In this document: in pieces, positions 8,409-15,307 of the stretch | Position numbering within the stretch: the stretch's first letter is position 1 | How the letters are laid out: the number at the start of each line of letters is the position of its first letter | NCBI GenBank assembly: GCA_964352675.1 | Contig: CAYGSN010000007.1 | Span: 15,170 to 79,169, forward strand | Direction: 5' to 3' | DNA: 64,000 bases | Origin: CAYGSN01 sp964352675 | GTDB lineage: Bacteria > Pseudomonadota > Alphaproteobacteria > Micavibrionales > Micavibrionaceae | Translations under genes and position numbers: made by a program | Notes under the pieces: generated by a model | Database searches by the model: none | What the model saw: the letters and a program-made list of their open reading frames with translations, nothing else | What the model was told of the DNA's origin: nothing

Positions 8409-8771
8409 ATGAATTTACGGGAATTTACGAACAGAGCCTTAGATGAAAGCGCCGCATTTATGTATGGCGCCTCCGCCGGCGCATTGACTGTCAACAGCAT
8501 AGCTCCGCTTTTTGATGTGTACAACACAGGCTACGCTCGTGCTGGCTTTGCGCTCTCTGCGGCCTTATCTACCGCGGCAGTAATCCGTATGCGGTATTCC
8601 AAGAGAACATTTGCCGAAGGATTTGCGCTTGCGGCACTCGCAGCGCCTCTTGTGGTAGGACACCTTAAAGAAGCGCGCGCGCAGCCCCCGGCGCCTCAAG
8701 GGACTTCCGTGGTTCATGTCGAGACCGCACAGCCATCACAGCAGCCAGCCTATACCCTGGACAATAATTAA
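8409..8771 (+). CDS. hypothetical membrane protein, 120 aa
   Basis: Not recognised. It starts MNLREFTNRALDESAAFMYG; a GAGG lies about 12 bp upstream. Two to three hydrophobic, Ala/Gly-rich segments (ASAGALTVNSIAPLF, AGFALSAALSTAAVI, FALAALAAPLVVGH) suggest membrane hairpins, and the C-terminus is a Pro/Gln-rich tail (AQPPAPQGTSVVHVETAQPS). It is the first of three plus-strand genes (8409, 8839, 9631) of the same design, inserted between hemJ and hemH, which run the other way. The shared layout suggests related function, but I see no clear sequence similarity among them. Confidence 0.65.
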   Translation: MNLREFTNRALDESAAFMYGASAGALTVNSIAPLFDVYNTGYARAGFALSAALSTAAVIRMRYSKRTFAEGFALAALAAPLVVGHLKEARAQPPAPQGTSVVHVETAQPSQQPAYTLDNN

Positions 8772-8804
8772 AAATCAGGCTTGACCTGCAGGCCGCTTTT
8801 GTTG

Positions 8805-8822
8805 TTAATGATAATCATTATC
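8805..8822. promoter_or_regulatory. Fur-box-like operator before the gene at 8839
   Basis: TTAATGATAATCATTATC differs from the classical 19-bp Fur box GATAATGATAATCATTATC only at its left edge. It lies 16 bp before the start codon and overlaps the likely -10 of a promoter with TTGACC at 8781-8786, a position from which a repressor would block transcription. Confidence 0.6.
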
Positions 8823-8838
8823 AACAAAGGCTGCGTTT

Positions 8839-9564
8839 ATGAATCCGTTTAAATCCCTGGTCCCCAAGAAAATCCAAAACTGGTATGAGCGTTATCACAA
8901 CGCTTATCCGGAGCGGTCGCTTCGGCAGGAATGGCGCGAATTTATCCGTGATGGCGCAGGGCGCATAGACCCTAAAAAAGGGATGGTCGCTGCAGGATTT
9001 GGGCTGTATGCCGCCGGGTCGATTGGGATATTGATCTGGTCTTCAAAACTTGTTGAGGGCATGAAAGATACGAAAGTTCTGGCGGCCTCTATTGCCGCGC
9101 TTGTGATGGTCAAAGGATATTTGCTGGCCAAGAAGATCAAAAACAAAGATGAAAAAGCCGGAGAGATCCGCAAGGAATTCGGACGTATGGGTGGGTCGAG
9201 CGGCGCTTTTCTGATGGGACGCATGGGCGGGCATTTCTTCCCCTTTACCTACCGGTTTGCCGAAGCCGCGGCGGGCATGGCCGGTGACGGCCGGGGGGTC
9301 GGGGCCACGGCATTGGCGACAGCCAGCGTGGCCATGGCAGGAATAGCCGCCGCAACAACCTATGCCGCATGGAAAATTGAAAAACTGCCCGCTGCATTTT
9401 CCGCTGCGATCGGCGTGTGCCACGGCACGTTACTTATTGTCGGAGCAGGATATGTATCCAGCCAGTTTTCTGATGCTGCGCAAGACAATACACCGGCGCC
9501 AGCGGCAATGATCGAGTTTGCGCCGCCCCAGGAACAGCAGACCCTCATACTCTCCACCCCTTGA
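8839..9564 (+). CDS. hypothetical Gly/Ala-rich membrane protein, 241 aa, possibly iron-regulated
   Basis: Not recognised. The N-terminal 45 residues are basic and aromatic (IQNWYERYHNAYPERSLRQE) and likely cytoplasmic; then come four or five hydrophobic segments rich in Gly and Ala (MVAAGFGLYAAGSIGILIWS, AASIAALVMVKGYLLA, GATALATASVAMAGIAAATT, AAIGVCHGTLLIVGAGYVSS) and a Pro/Gln tail (APPQEQQTLILSTP). The start is supported by AAAGG 8 bp upstream. A strong Fur-box-like palindrome sits directly before it, so expression may respond to iron, in keeping with its place among heme genes. A role in iron or heme handling is only inference. Confidence 0.7.
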   Translation: MNPFKSLVPKKIQNWYERYHNAYPERSLRQEWREFIRDGAGRIDPKKGMVAAGFGLYAAGSIGILIWSSKLVEGMKDTKVLAASIAALVMVKGYLLAKKIKNKDEKAGEIRKEFGRMGGSSGAFLMGRMGGHFFPFTYRFAEAAAGMAGDGRGVGATALATASVAMAGIAAATTYAAWKIEKLPAAFSAAIGVCHGTLLIVGAGYVSSQFSDAAQDNTPAPAAMIEFAPPQEQQTLILSTP

Positions 9565-9630
9565 AGTCCGTTGCTTTATCAGCGTTTTCTGGTATTCTAT
9601 TGCCGTAATCAATTTATTCCTGTGAGCAAA

Positions 9631-9984
9631 ATGAATATCGATCGGCTTAATTTTGAAAAGGGCCTGGCGGCCTCAGTATTTGGAATGATGGCGCTTGGCG
9701 CTGGCAACACCGCCCGTCATGTCAGCGGAATTGACTCCGCCAGTATGGCAGGGGTGGCTGCCGGGCTTACCCTTGCAATGGTCGGCGCCATGATGCGTGA
9801 TAAGGTTTACTCCCGCCCGGAAATCGGCTTCGCCGTGTTGTTGTTGGTTCTATCCTATACTGGTGCAAATAATGCGCTGGGACGTGAGAATGAACGCAGA
9901 CAGGAACCGCAGCAAAGTATCCTTATTTCTGAAGATTCCCAAATAGGCAAAGCCGTTTTCCCGGCATTTTACGGTCTGGATTAA
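9631..9984 (+). CDS. hypothetical membrane protein, 117 aa
   Basis: Not recognised. I start it at the ATG at 9631 (MNIDRLNFEKGLAASVFGMM); the frame is open a further 60 bp upstream and a GTG at 9622 is an alternative. Three hydrophobic segments (LAASVFGMMALGAGN, MAGVAAGLTLAMVGAMM, IGFAVLLLVLSYTGANN) are followed by a polar tail of about 35 residues (RENERRQEPQQSILISEDSQ). It is the third of the plus-strand membrane genes between hemJ and hemH and ends 3 bp from the hemH stop. Confidence 0.6.
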   Translation: MNIDRLNFEKGLAASVFGMMALGAGNTARHVSGIDSASMAGVAAGLTLAMVGAMMRDKVYSRPEIGFAVLLLVLSYTGANNALGRENERRQEPQQSILISEDSQIGKAVFPAFYGLD

Positions 9985-9987
9985 GCG

Positions 9988-11022
9988 TTACGCCGCGCGC
10001 ATGCAGCAGCGGCTGAACCCTTCGGGGCACAGTGTTTTCAGACCTTCCGCCCGAACACTTTTGTGATCCATATGGTCTTTTACCAATTTGGCCAGCCCAT
10101 CAATATATGCCGGGTGCGTGCCCACAGTGGCAGCACGGTAATATCCGTGTAGGCCATATTCTTCCGCCTTTTCGTGGTATTCAATATCCAACTCAACCAG
10201 TGTTTCCACATGTTCCTGGGTAAAAGCATGTGGATAGATGATCACAGATTTTTTGTCCTGCGCGGCGCGCTCTAACTCCTCATCCAGACTTGGGCCGATC
10301 CATTTCATGGGGCCAACGCGGGATTGGTAACAAATGGCCCAGTCTATTTTTTTGAGGCCGAGCGCAGCGGCGATTTTCTCCGCGCCCTGTTCGCATTGCC
10401 ATTGATAGGGGTCACCGCCTTTGATTGTTTTTTCGGGCAGGCCATGGGCGGAGAAAAGTATTCGAGGATTCTCAAAGCCGTCCTTTTTTGCCTCGTCGAT
10501 TTTGATTTTGATATTCTCAACGCTGGCTTTGATAAAGCCCTCATTGAACGGATAGCAGCAGATAGTAGAGGTTGGGCGTTCATACCCGGCTTCAAACATG
10601 GCCTTGTTCCACACACCCAGAGAAGACCATGTTGTCGCCGTTGAAAATTGCGGGTAAAGCGGGAGCAGGACAATTTCCTCAGCGCCCCAGTCACGCACTT
10701 CGCGCACCACCTGCGGGCTCATCGGATGCCAATATCGCATACAGATAAAAACTTTGTAATTTTCGCCTAGCACCTTTTCCAACGCTTTAGCTTGAGCCTG
10801 GGAGTTTTCCAGCAAGGGTGATTTATCACCCAGCTCCCCATAGCTTTCCCCCGCCTCACGCTTGGAGCGTTTACGCGCAATCAGCCAGGCCAGGATGCAG
10901 CGAAACGGAATAGGCAAGCCGATTATATTTTTATCCATGAAGAAATTTTGCAGAAACGGCCGGATCGCATTTTTGGAATCCGGTCCGCCGAGATTGAATA
11001 ATATAACTGCGGTTTTGCTCAT
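9988..11022 (-). CDS. hemH: ferrochelatase HemH
   Basis: Inserts ferrous iron into protoporphyrin IX, the last step of protoheme synthesis. The 344 residues match the bacterial family (320-370). Visible hallmarks are the start KTAVILFNLGGPDSKNAIRP, the active-site stretch ILFSAHGLPEKTI with the catalytic His, and HAFTQEHVETLVELDIEYHE with the conserved Glu near the C-terminus. The C-terminus carries a Cys pair (LCPEGFSRCC) that may bind an iron-sulfur cluster, as seen in some ferrochelatases; that is inference. Its start overlaps the hemE stop by 4 bp (ATGA), so the two are translationally coupled. Confidence 0.97.
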   Translation of the reverse strand: MSKTAVILFNLGGPDSKNAIRPFLQNFFMDKNIIGLPIPFRCILAWLIARKRSKREAGESYGELGDKSPLLENSQAQAKALEKVLGENYKVFICMRYWHPMSPQVVREVRDWGAEEIVLLPLYPQFSTATTWSSLGVWNKAMFEAGYERPTSTICCYPFNEGFIKASVENIKIKIDEAKKDGFENPRILFSAHGLPEKTIKGGDPYQWQCEQGAEKIAAALGLKKIDWAICYQSRVGPMKWIGPSLDEELERAAQDKKSVIIYPHAFTQEHVETLVELDIEYHEKAEEYGLHGYYRAATVGTHPAYIDGLAKLVKDHMDHKSVRAEGLKTLCPEGFSRCCMRAA

Positions 11023-12047
11023 TTTTTAAAGTCCCGAATCGTTTTCATCAATTGCTCGACATGCTCAATCGGGGTTTCCTTGTTGATGCCATGGCCAAGA
11101 TTGAATATATGCCCACCGCCAGAAAATTCACGTAAAATTTTTGTTGTCGCCTTTTCCAGGCTAACACCGCCCGCCATCAAGCGCATCGGATCAAGGCAGC
11201 CTTGCACCGGCATAAGAGGCTGGAGATTTGCCTTGGCCCACATGGTGCAGGCCAGCGTATCGAGCGCAACACAATCAATGCCGGTTTGTTGCGCATAAGA
11301 CCGCACATGAACGCCAGCACCGCGGGGGAATCCAATGATTGGAATATCAGGGTGAACTGCCTTGATTTTTGCGACAATTTTTTTCGTGGGCTCAATCGAT
11401 TGATATTGGAACCCATGCGGGTCGAGCGCCCCGGCCCAGCTATCAAAAATTTGGAGCACTTCGGCGCCTGCTTCGGCTTGCTTGATCAGATAATCAGCGG
11501 TGCTTTCGACAAGCTTATCCATGAGCTTAGCAAACCGTTCAGGCTGTCCGTAGGCCAGCGTTTTAACCTTGGCGAAATCTTTCGATCCGCCCCCCTCGAC
11601 CATGTAGGTCGCCACCGTCCAAGGCGCCCCGGCAAAGCCGATTAGCGTTGTCTGGTCGAAGCCTTCGTGGCTGAGCTGCGATTTGGTTTCGCTGAGTGCA
11701 TCGTATACCGGCTGAAGTTTTTCGGGATCATACTCCAGCGCATCGATATCGAGCTCTCCGAGCTTTGGCCCTTCGCCCGCGACGAATTCCAGATGCTGTC
11801 CAAGAGCCATCGGGATTGTGAGAATGTCAGAGAAAATAATCGCCGCATCCATGCCAAAGCGCCGGATCGGTTGCATGGTAATTTCGCAGGCAGCCTTCGG
11901 ATCAAAAGCCATGGCCAGAAACCCGCCTTTCTCCGCCCGTAACTCTCGGTATTCAGGCAGATAGCGTCCAGCTTGGCGCATAAACCAACAAGGCACGGTT
12001 TTTAGGTCTTCGCCGTTTAAAACTTTAAGGATCGGTTTCTCAATCAT
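11019..12047 (-). CDS. hemE: uroporphyrinogen decarboxylase HemE
   Basis: Decarboxylates uroporphyrinogen III to coproporphyrinogen III. The 342 residues are the normal length. The family signature PCWFMRQAGRYLPEYRELR is at the N-terminus and the second conserved region GFAGAPWTVATYMVEGGGSK around residue 140; further motifs are IFDSWAGALDP and GHGINKETPIEHVEQ. It overlaps hemH by 4 bp. In Caulobacter and related bacteria hemE is the gene next to the replication origin, and the upstream region here has origin-like features. Confidence 0.98.
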   Translation of the reverse strand: MIEKPILKVLNGEDLKTVPCWFMRQAGRYLPEYRELRAEKGGFLAMAFDPKAACEITMQPIRRFGMDAAIIFSDILTIPMALGQHLEFVAGEGPKLGELDIDALEYDPEKLQPVYDALSETKSQLSHEGFDQTTLIGFAGAPWTVATYMVEGGGSKDFAKVKTLAYGQPERFAKLMDKLVESTADYLIKQAEAGAEVLQIFDSWAGALDPHGFQYQSIEPTKKIVAKIKAVHPDIPIIGFPRGAGVHVRSYAQQTGIDCVALDTLACTMWAKANLQPLMPVQGCLDPMRLMAGGVSLEKATTKILREFSGGGHIFNLGHGINKETPIEHVEQLMKTIRDFKK

Positions 12048-12432
12048 GCTCGCTATACTAATTATATATTTATATTTAAAAAGGTTTTTTTAGATAGTAG
12101 GTCTTGTGGATTGCGGGTATATGTTTCATCCCGATTTTTACACACAGGCGCACGCAAAATTTTAAAGAGGATTTCTCACGATTCGATATGATTCGTCCAG
12201 AAATCACAGAAGTGCCGATTTTCACTTTTGCACATGTGCATGAGTCTTATTTTAAGATCAGCATGAAATGGGGGTAAATCCATCCCCGTGTTTATACACT
12301 GATTCACGCCTGATTCCCCAACAGCTCTGTCCTCAGCGATTCTCTTGTGCTAATACTTGAAGAGATATAAGCTGCGAGGCTTTGGTTTCAACCTGTATAT
12401 AAAGGGCGCGTGCGCCGCAATGTTTCAACACC
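12048..12432. other. oriC: putative chromosomal replication origin (oriC), hemE-adjacent
   Basis: A 385-bp gap without a gene between divergent hemE and the gene at 12433. Next to hemE is an AT-rich stretch (about 12055-12100), a candidate unwinding element. Near-consensus DnaA boxes (TTATNCACA, one mismatch each) are TTTTACACA at 12136-12144, TTTTGCACA at 12226-12234, the complement of TCATGCACA at 12235-12243 and TTATACACT at 12292-12300; a weaker one is at 12105-12113. Six GANTC sites, at 12180, 12190, 12242, 12301, 12312 and 12338, fall within 163 bp; about one is expected by chance in 256 bp. Genes diverge from here, and hemE flanks the known Caulobacter origin. Confidence 0.65.
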
Positions 12433-13050
12433 ATGTTTGAAGAAGCCTTTGAAAAATTAGAGCTGGATAAAATTGCTTTGGTTTTGGACCAGGTTAACCC
12501 GAAGCTGGAGGGCGCACAGTTTGATCCTGTTGAATCAACCGTTCTGGCTTTGGATCTGGCGTTTTATCCAGGGTACCAATTGCTCGATATTGCCGATCAC
12601 ACCAATATGCCACCGAAAAAGCGTTTTGTGGTATATGCTCATGACGATGTTACGGTCTTGGATTTTACAAATGAGCCTATTTATGCGCTGAATGAACGGC
12701 TACCCATCATGCTGGACGAGAGAAACGTCAAAGACTATGTGCGGTTTTTCTTTTCCTATGTAAGAGGACGTCACGGCCGCTTTATCATCACCGAAGGGGT
12801 GGATGAGATCGCCTGGAAAGAAGATCCGCCGCCCGCCGCCCGCAAGGCAATTTCCCGAATGATTGAACCTGTTGTGCTTAAAAGCGTCGATCCTGTTAGT
12901 GGCGATTATAGTTTGTCCGCCTGTATGATGTTCAAAGATTCACTCTTCAAAAGCGATGTCACAGTTTTCAAAGGTGGTACGGTTAAGCTCAGCAATGAGG
13001 AATTGCTGATTGAAGATATGCCTGTTCTTGATGATACGTTCGGGCAGTAA
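12433..13050 (+). CDS. hypothetical conserved protein, 205 aa
   Basis: Not recognised. The protein is soluble, acidic and starts MFEEAFEKLELDKIALVLDQ. It has beta-rich parts (FVVYAHDDVTVLDFTNEPIY, GRFIITEGVDEIAWKEDPPP) and a long second half with DYSLSACMMFKDSLFKSDV, reading like a compact alpha/beta fold. No signal peptide or known motif. It is the first gene to the right of the proposed origin and ends in a bidirectional terminator. No good ribosome site is visible, so the start is less sure than the frame. Confidence 0.7.
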   Translation: MFEEAFEKLELDKIALVLDQVNPKLEGAQFDPVESTVLALDLAFYPGYQLLDIADHTNMPPKKRFVVYAHDDVTVLDFTNEPIYALNERLPIMLDERNVKDYVRFFFSYVRGRHGRFIITEGVDEIAWKEDPPPAARKAISRMIEPVVLKSVDPVSGDYSLSACMMFKDSLFKSDVTVFKGGTVKLSNEELLIEDMPVLDDTFGQ

Positions 13051-13053
13051 AAA

Positions 13054-13077
13054 CTCCCGCCTGAAGAGAGACGGGAG
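13054..13077. terminator. bidirectional Rho-independent terminator
   Basis: CTCCCG (13054-13059) pairs with CGGGAG (13072-13077) around a 12-nt loop. It is followed by CTTTTGATTTAATTTT on the plus strand and by TTTTTACTG on the minus strand, and sits between two convergent genes. Confidence 0.75.
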
Positions 13078-13085
13078 CTTTTGAT

Positions 13086-13931
13086 TTAATTTTGGTTGTT
13101 ATGAGATTGAGGCGTGCGTCCTCCGTCACACTCCCGACACGCAGTACAGCCAGGGGTGCTTGGCGTAACACCATCTGGAACCAATGAAGGCGGATACATT
13201 TTTTCACGAACATAATAGCAATTTGATGAAAGATCTTGGTTTCTACAAGTAAGCTCATTCGTGTCTGAATTGTAGAAACATGATTTATTGGTATACGGGT
13301 CAGTGCAGGTTGTAACACCGGGGGAGTGCCGCATTTTTGCACAAGACCACGGCACGGTTTTATTCGGATCATTCGGGTCTTTGCCATTCTCTGGCCAGGC
13401 AACCGTATCAAAATCATTCGGATTGAGGGGTCTTTGCCAAGAACAAAATAAACAATCAGCCGGTGCAACAGCAATGTCCTCTACATCGACGCAGATCGCG
13501 TTTTCCGGCGGAGAACAGGGAAATATCCGTTGCTTTGTTTTTCGTTTCACCGGAATGGTAACGTCCGTATGCGGGAAGGTGAAGTCTTCTGTATCTTTGT
13601 ATTCAAAATCCTCGCCAGGCCCCGTCGCTGGAGGAAAAAAGTCATCTCCTCCTCGTAGTGCGGGGGAAGGTTCGTGTTGCTTTGGCGTCCTATAAAAATC
13701 TCTTAAAATCGGCTCTACGAATTCCTGCGGGTTATTAAGCCAATATTCAAAAATAGCGCCAAGCTCTTCCTCTGTAAAAGGCACAGTATATTGTTCCGGT
13801 ATTTGGCTTTTTTGGATATTTTGCGGACTCCCGTGGCTACCGGCAGAGCCCTCTTGAAGTATTTGTGCCCTTGCGTTTCCAGTCATGAAACACACACACC
13901 TGAGAATTAAAAGATTTAAAATTATACGCAT
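13086..13931 (-). CDS. secreted cysteine-rich hypothetical protein, 281 aa
   Basis: Not recognised. I start it at the second of two adjacent ATGs (13931), which has GAGG 6 bp upstream. A signal peptide (MRIILNLLILRCVCFMTGNA, cut near ARAQ) is followed by a polar, Pro/Glu-rich first half and a second half with about fifteen Cys residues, some in pairs (ADCLFCSW, TPGCTACRECDGG) and others spaced 6-20 apart (MRHSPGVTTCTD, NKSCFYNSDTNELTCRNQ). This pattern suggests a disulfide-bonded exported domain. It is convergent with the gene at 12433 behind a shared terminator. No motif tells its role. Confidence 0.65.
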   Translation of the reverse strand: MRIILNLLILRCVCFMTGNARAQILQEGSAGSHGSPQNIQKSQIPEQYTVPFTEEELGAIFEYWLNNPQEFVEPILRDFYRTPKQHEPSPALRGGDDFFPPATGPGEDFEYKDTEDFTFPHTDVTIPVKRKTKQRIFPCSPPENAICVDVEDIAVAPADCLFCSWQRPLNPNDFDTVAWPENGKDPNDPNKTVPWSCAKMRHSPGVTTCTDPYTNKSCFYNSDTNELTCRNQDLSSNCYYVREKMYPPSLVPDGVTPSTPGCTACRECDGGRTPQSHNNQN

Positions 13932-14028
13932 CATGCACCTCAATTATTTATAGCTCTCCACTTTTCAATGATAACAAGCACCAAAACAATATGTCAAATA
14001 AAGGATTGGGACTTTTTATAAAAACCTG

Positions 14029-14057
14029 TTTTCTGGGGCTTAGAAAGGGGTCATTAA
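14029..14057 (+). repeat. 29-bp repeated motif, copy 1, upstream of the ChaC-like gene
   Basis: This copy and the one at 15159-15187 agree at 24 of 29 positions, with the shared core TTAGAAAGG-x-GTC-x-TTAA. This copy lies 78 bp before the start at 14135, the other 121 bp before the start at 15308. It may be a shared promoter or operator. Confidence 0.5.
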
Positions 14058-14134
14058 AAAAACCCTTGCATCAAATTTGCGCCCCTTATTTGCTTTATGT
14101 AAAAATAAACAAAGAGGTAAAAAAGGGTGTTATT

Positions 14135-15040
14135 ATGACCGGCGGGCAAAAATCCAAAATTCTGAATTTTAGTGCTTTAGAGCGCCGCAAGCTGCATGAG
14201 ACTCTAGCGCGCTATTTATCCATTGATGATAAGCGCATGCGGGCGGCGATCATCCGCGATATAGAGAAGACCGGCTATCTAAACGTTTTTGCTTTTGGCT
14301 CCCTGATTAACGACCCCTATATGAGCGATTGCATGAGTGCGCGCGACGCTGTGCTGCGCGGCTATAAAGCCAGCTTTGATTGTTATGATATTTTTTATCG
14401 CGGAAGCCGCTATAAGCCGGGCTTGACCCTTGGCCTGAAGGAAGAGGGCGGGGCAAAAACCCAGGGAATAATCCTGCAACAATCCATGCTTCAGGATGAT
14501 AAAGCCTGTCCTTTTCGTCAGGTCATCAAGAACTTGATCGCATTTGCAAAGCGGGAAAACCCTGAAAAAATGCCGATTTATAATTTCAAATTACTGGATA
14601 TTGAGGCGGAGGATGGAATCATAATTAAGGCGATTGGCTGTGTCGCTAATGAAAAGGCGATTTGTCCGGAAGATGGCAGTGGCTTGTATGCGGGTAACAT
14701 GCTCTCTCTTGAGGAAAAGGCCAAAATCATCGCCACGGCAGCAGCGGATATTCGATGCTGTGAGGATACAAAAAGCGCCGTCAATCATCTGAAGGGCAAG
14801 CGCACGGCCTATCAGTATCTGGTGAATTTCATCGATGCGCGCCTGAAGCGCGGCTTTGAGATTGAAGAGGATTTATATGAGCTGTTGCATAAGGTGAATG
14901 AATGCCGTTATGAGATGGGCGCACTGAAACGCTCATTTCTCCAAGAAATGGAGGATCTGGTGCATATCGACGTTCGCGCGCTGATGATGCAGCGGGTACC
15001 GCTCAAGGTCCGCCGCGATAGGCATATACATAAATATTGA
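14135..15040 (+). CDS. ChaC-like gamma-glutamylcyclotransferase
   Basis: I recognise the substrate-binding motif VFAFGSLINDPYM (family VFAYGSLxWxP) at about residues 48-60, placing it in the gamma-glutamylcyclotransferase (ChaC/AIG2-like) fold, whose ChaC members cleave glutathione to 5-oxoproline and Cys-Gly. RGYKASFDCYDIFYRGSRYK and PGLTLGLKEEGGAKTQGIIL match the next strands. The family is about 180-230 residues; this product (301) has about 100 extra C-terminal residues of charged helical sequence (INEDLYELLHKVNECRYEMG). The start at 14135 (MTGGQKSKILNFSALE) follows AAAAGGG; the frame is open another 144 bp upstream. Glutathione turnover is likely but the exact substrate is not shown. Confidence 0.8.
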   Translation: MTGGQKSKILNFSALERRKLHETLARYLSIDDKRMRAAIIRDIEKTGYLNVFAFGSLINDPYMSDCMSARDAVLRGYKASFDCYDIFYRGSRYKPGLTLGLKEEGGAKTQGIILQQSMLQDDKACPFRQVIKNLIAFAKRENPEKMPIYNFKLLDIEAEDGIIIKAIGCVANEKAICPEDGSGLYAGNMLSLEEKAKIIATAAADIRCCEDTKSAVNHLKGKRTAYQYLVNFIDARLKRGFEIEEDLYELLHKVNECRYEMGALKRSFLQEMEDLVHIDVRALMMQRVPLKVRRDRHIHKY

Positions 15041-15081
15041 TCCCTAAAAGGCCACTTTGTTGGGGCCGATATATTATTATG

Positions 15082-15096
15082 TTAACTATACTCTAA
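15082..15096. promoter_or_regulatory. candidate CtrA-type box
   Basis: TTAA-N7-CTAA matches seven of eight positions of the CtrA full site TTAA-N7-TTAA. It lies in the 267-bp gap (15041-15307) that also holds a copy of the 29-bp repeat. A single site in AT-rich DNA is weak evidence. Confidence 0.2.
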
Positions 15097-15158
15097 TTGT
15101 CTTTAACGTTCTGCAAAAAAAACCAAAAAAACCGCACTTTATTTTCATAAACTATTGA

Positions 15159-15187
15159 TTTTCTGCGATTTAGAAAGGAGTCGTTAA
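15159..15187 (+). repeat. 29-bp repeated motif, copy 2, upstream of the gene at 15308
   Basis: Second copy of the motif at 14029-14057, 24 of 29 positions identical. Downstream, TTATAAGCAGCAGGGGCAAT and an inverted pair CTGCCGTTATAAGCAGCAG may belong to the leader. No small RNA can be called. Confidence 0.5.
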
Positions 15188-15307
15188 GAACTTCCCCCGC
15201 ATAATAGAACCATAAGCTGCCGTTATAAGCAGCAGGGGCAATTCCTTCCGGTAGCAAAACGGCGGGTATTAATCGGGTCGCACTTTAAAAATAAATGGTT
15301 CGGGTTC

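Noticed and set aside
12061..12100. CtrA full sites in the proposed origin
   Set aside because: TTAA-N7-TTAA was not found there; the nearest candidate (TTAA-N7-TTTT) has too many mismatches.
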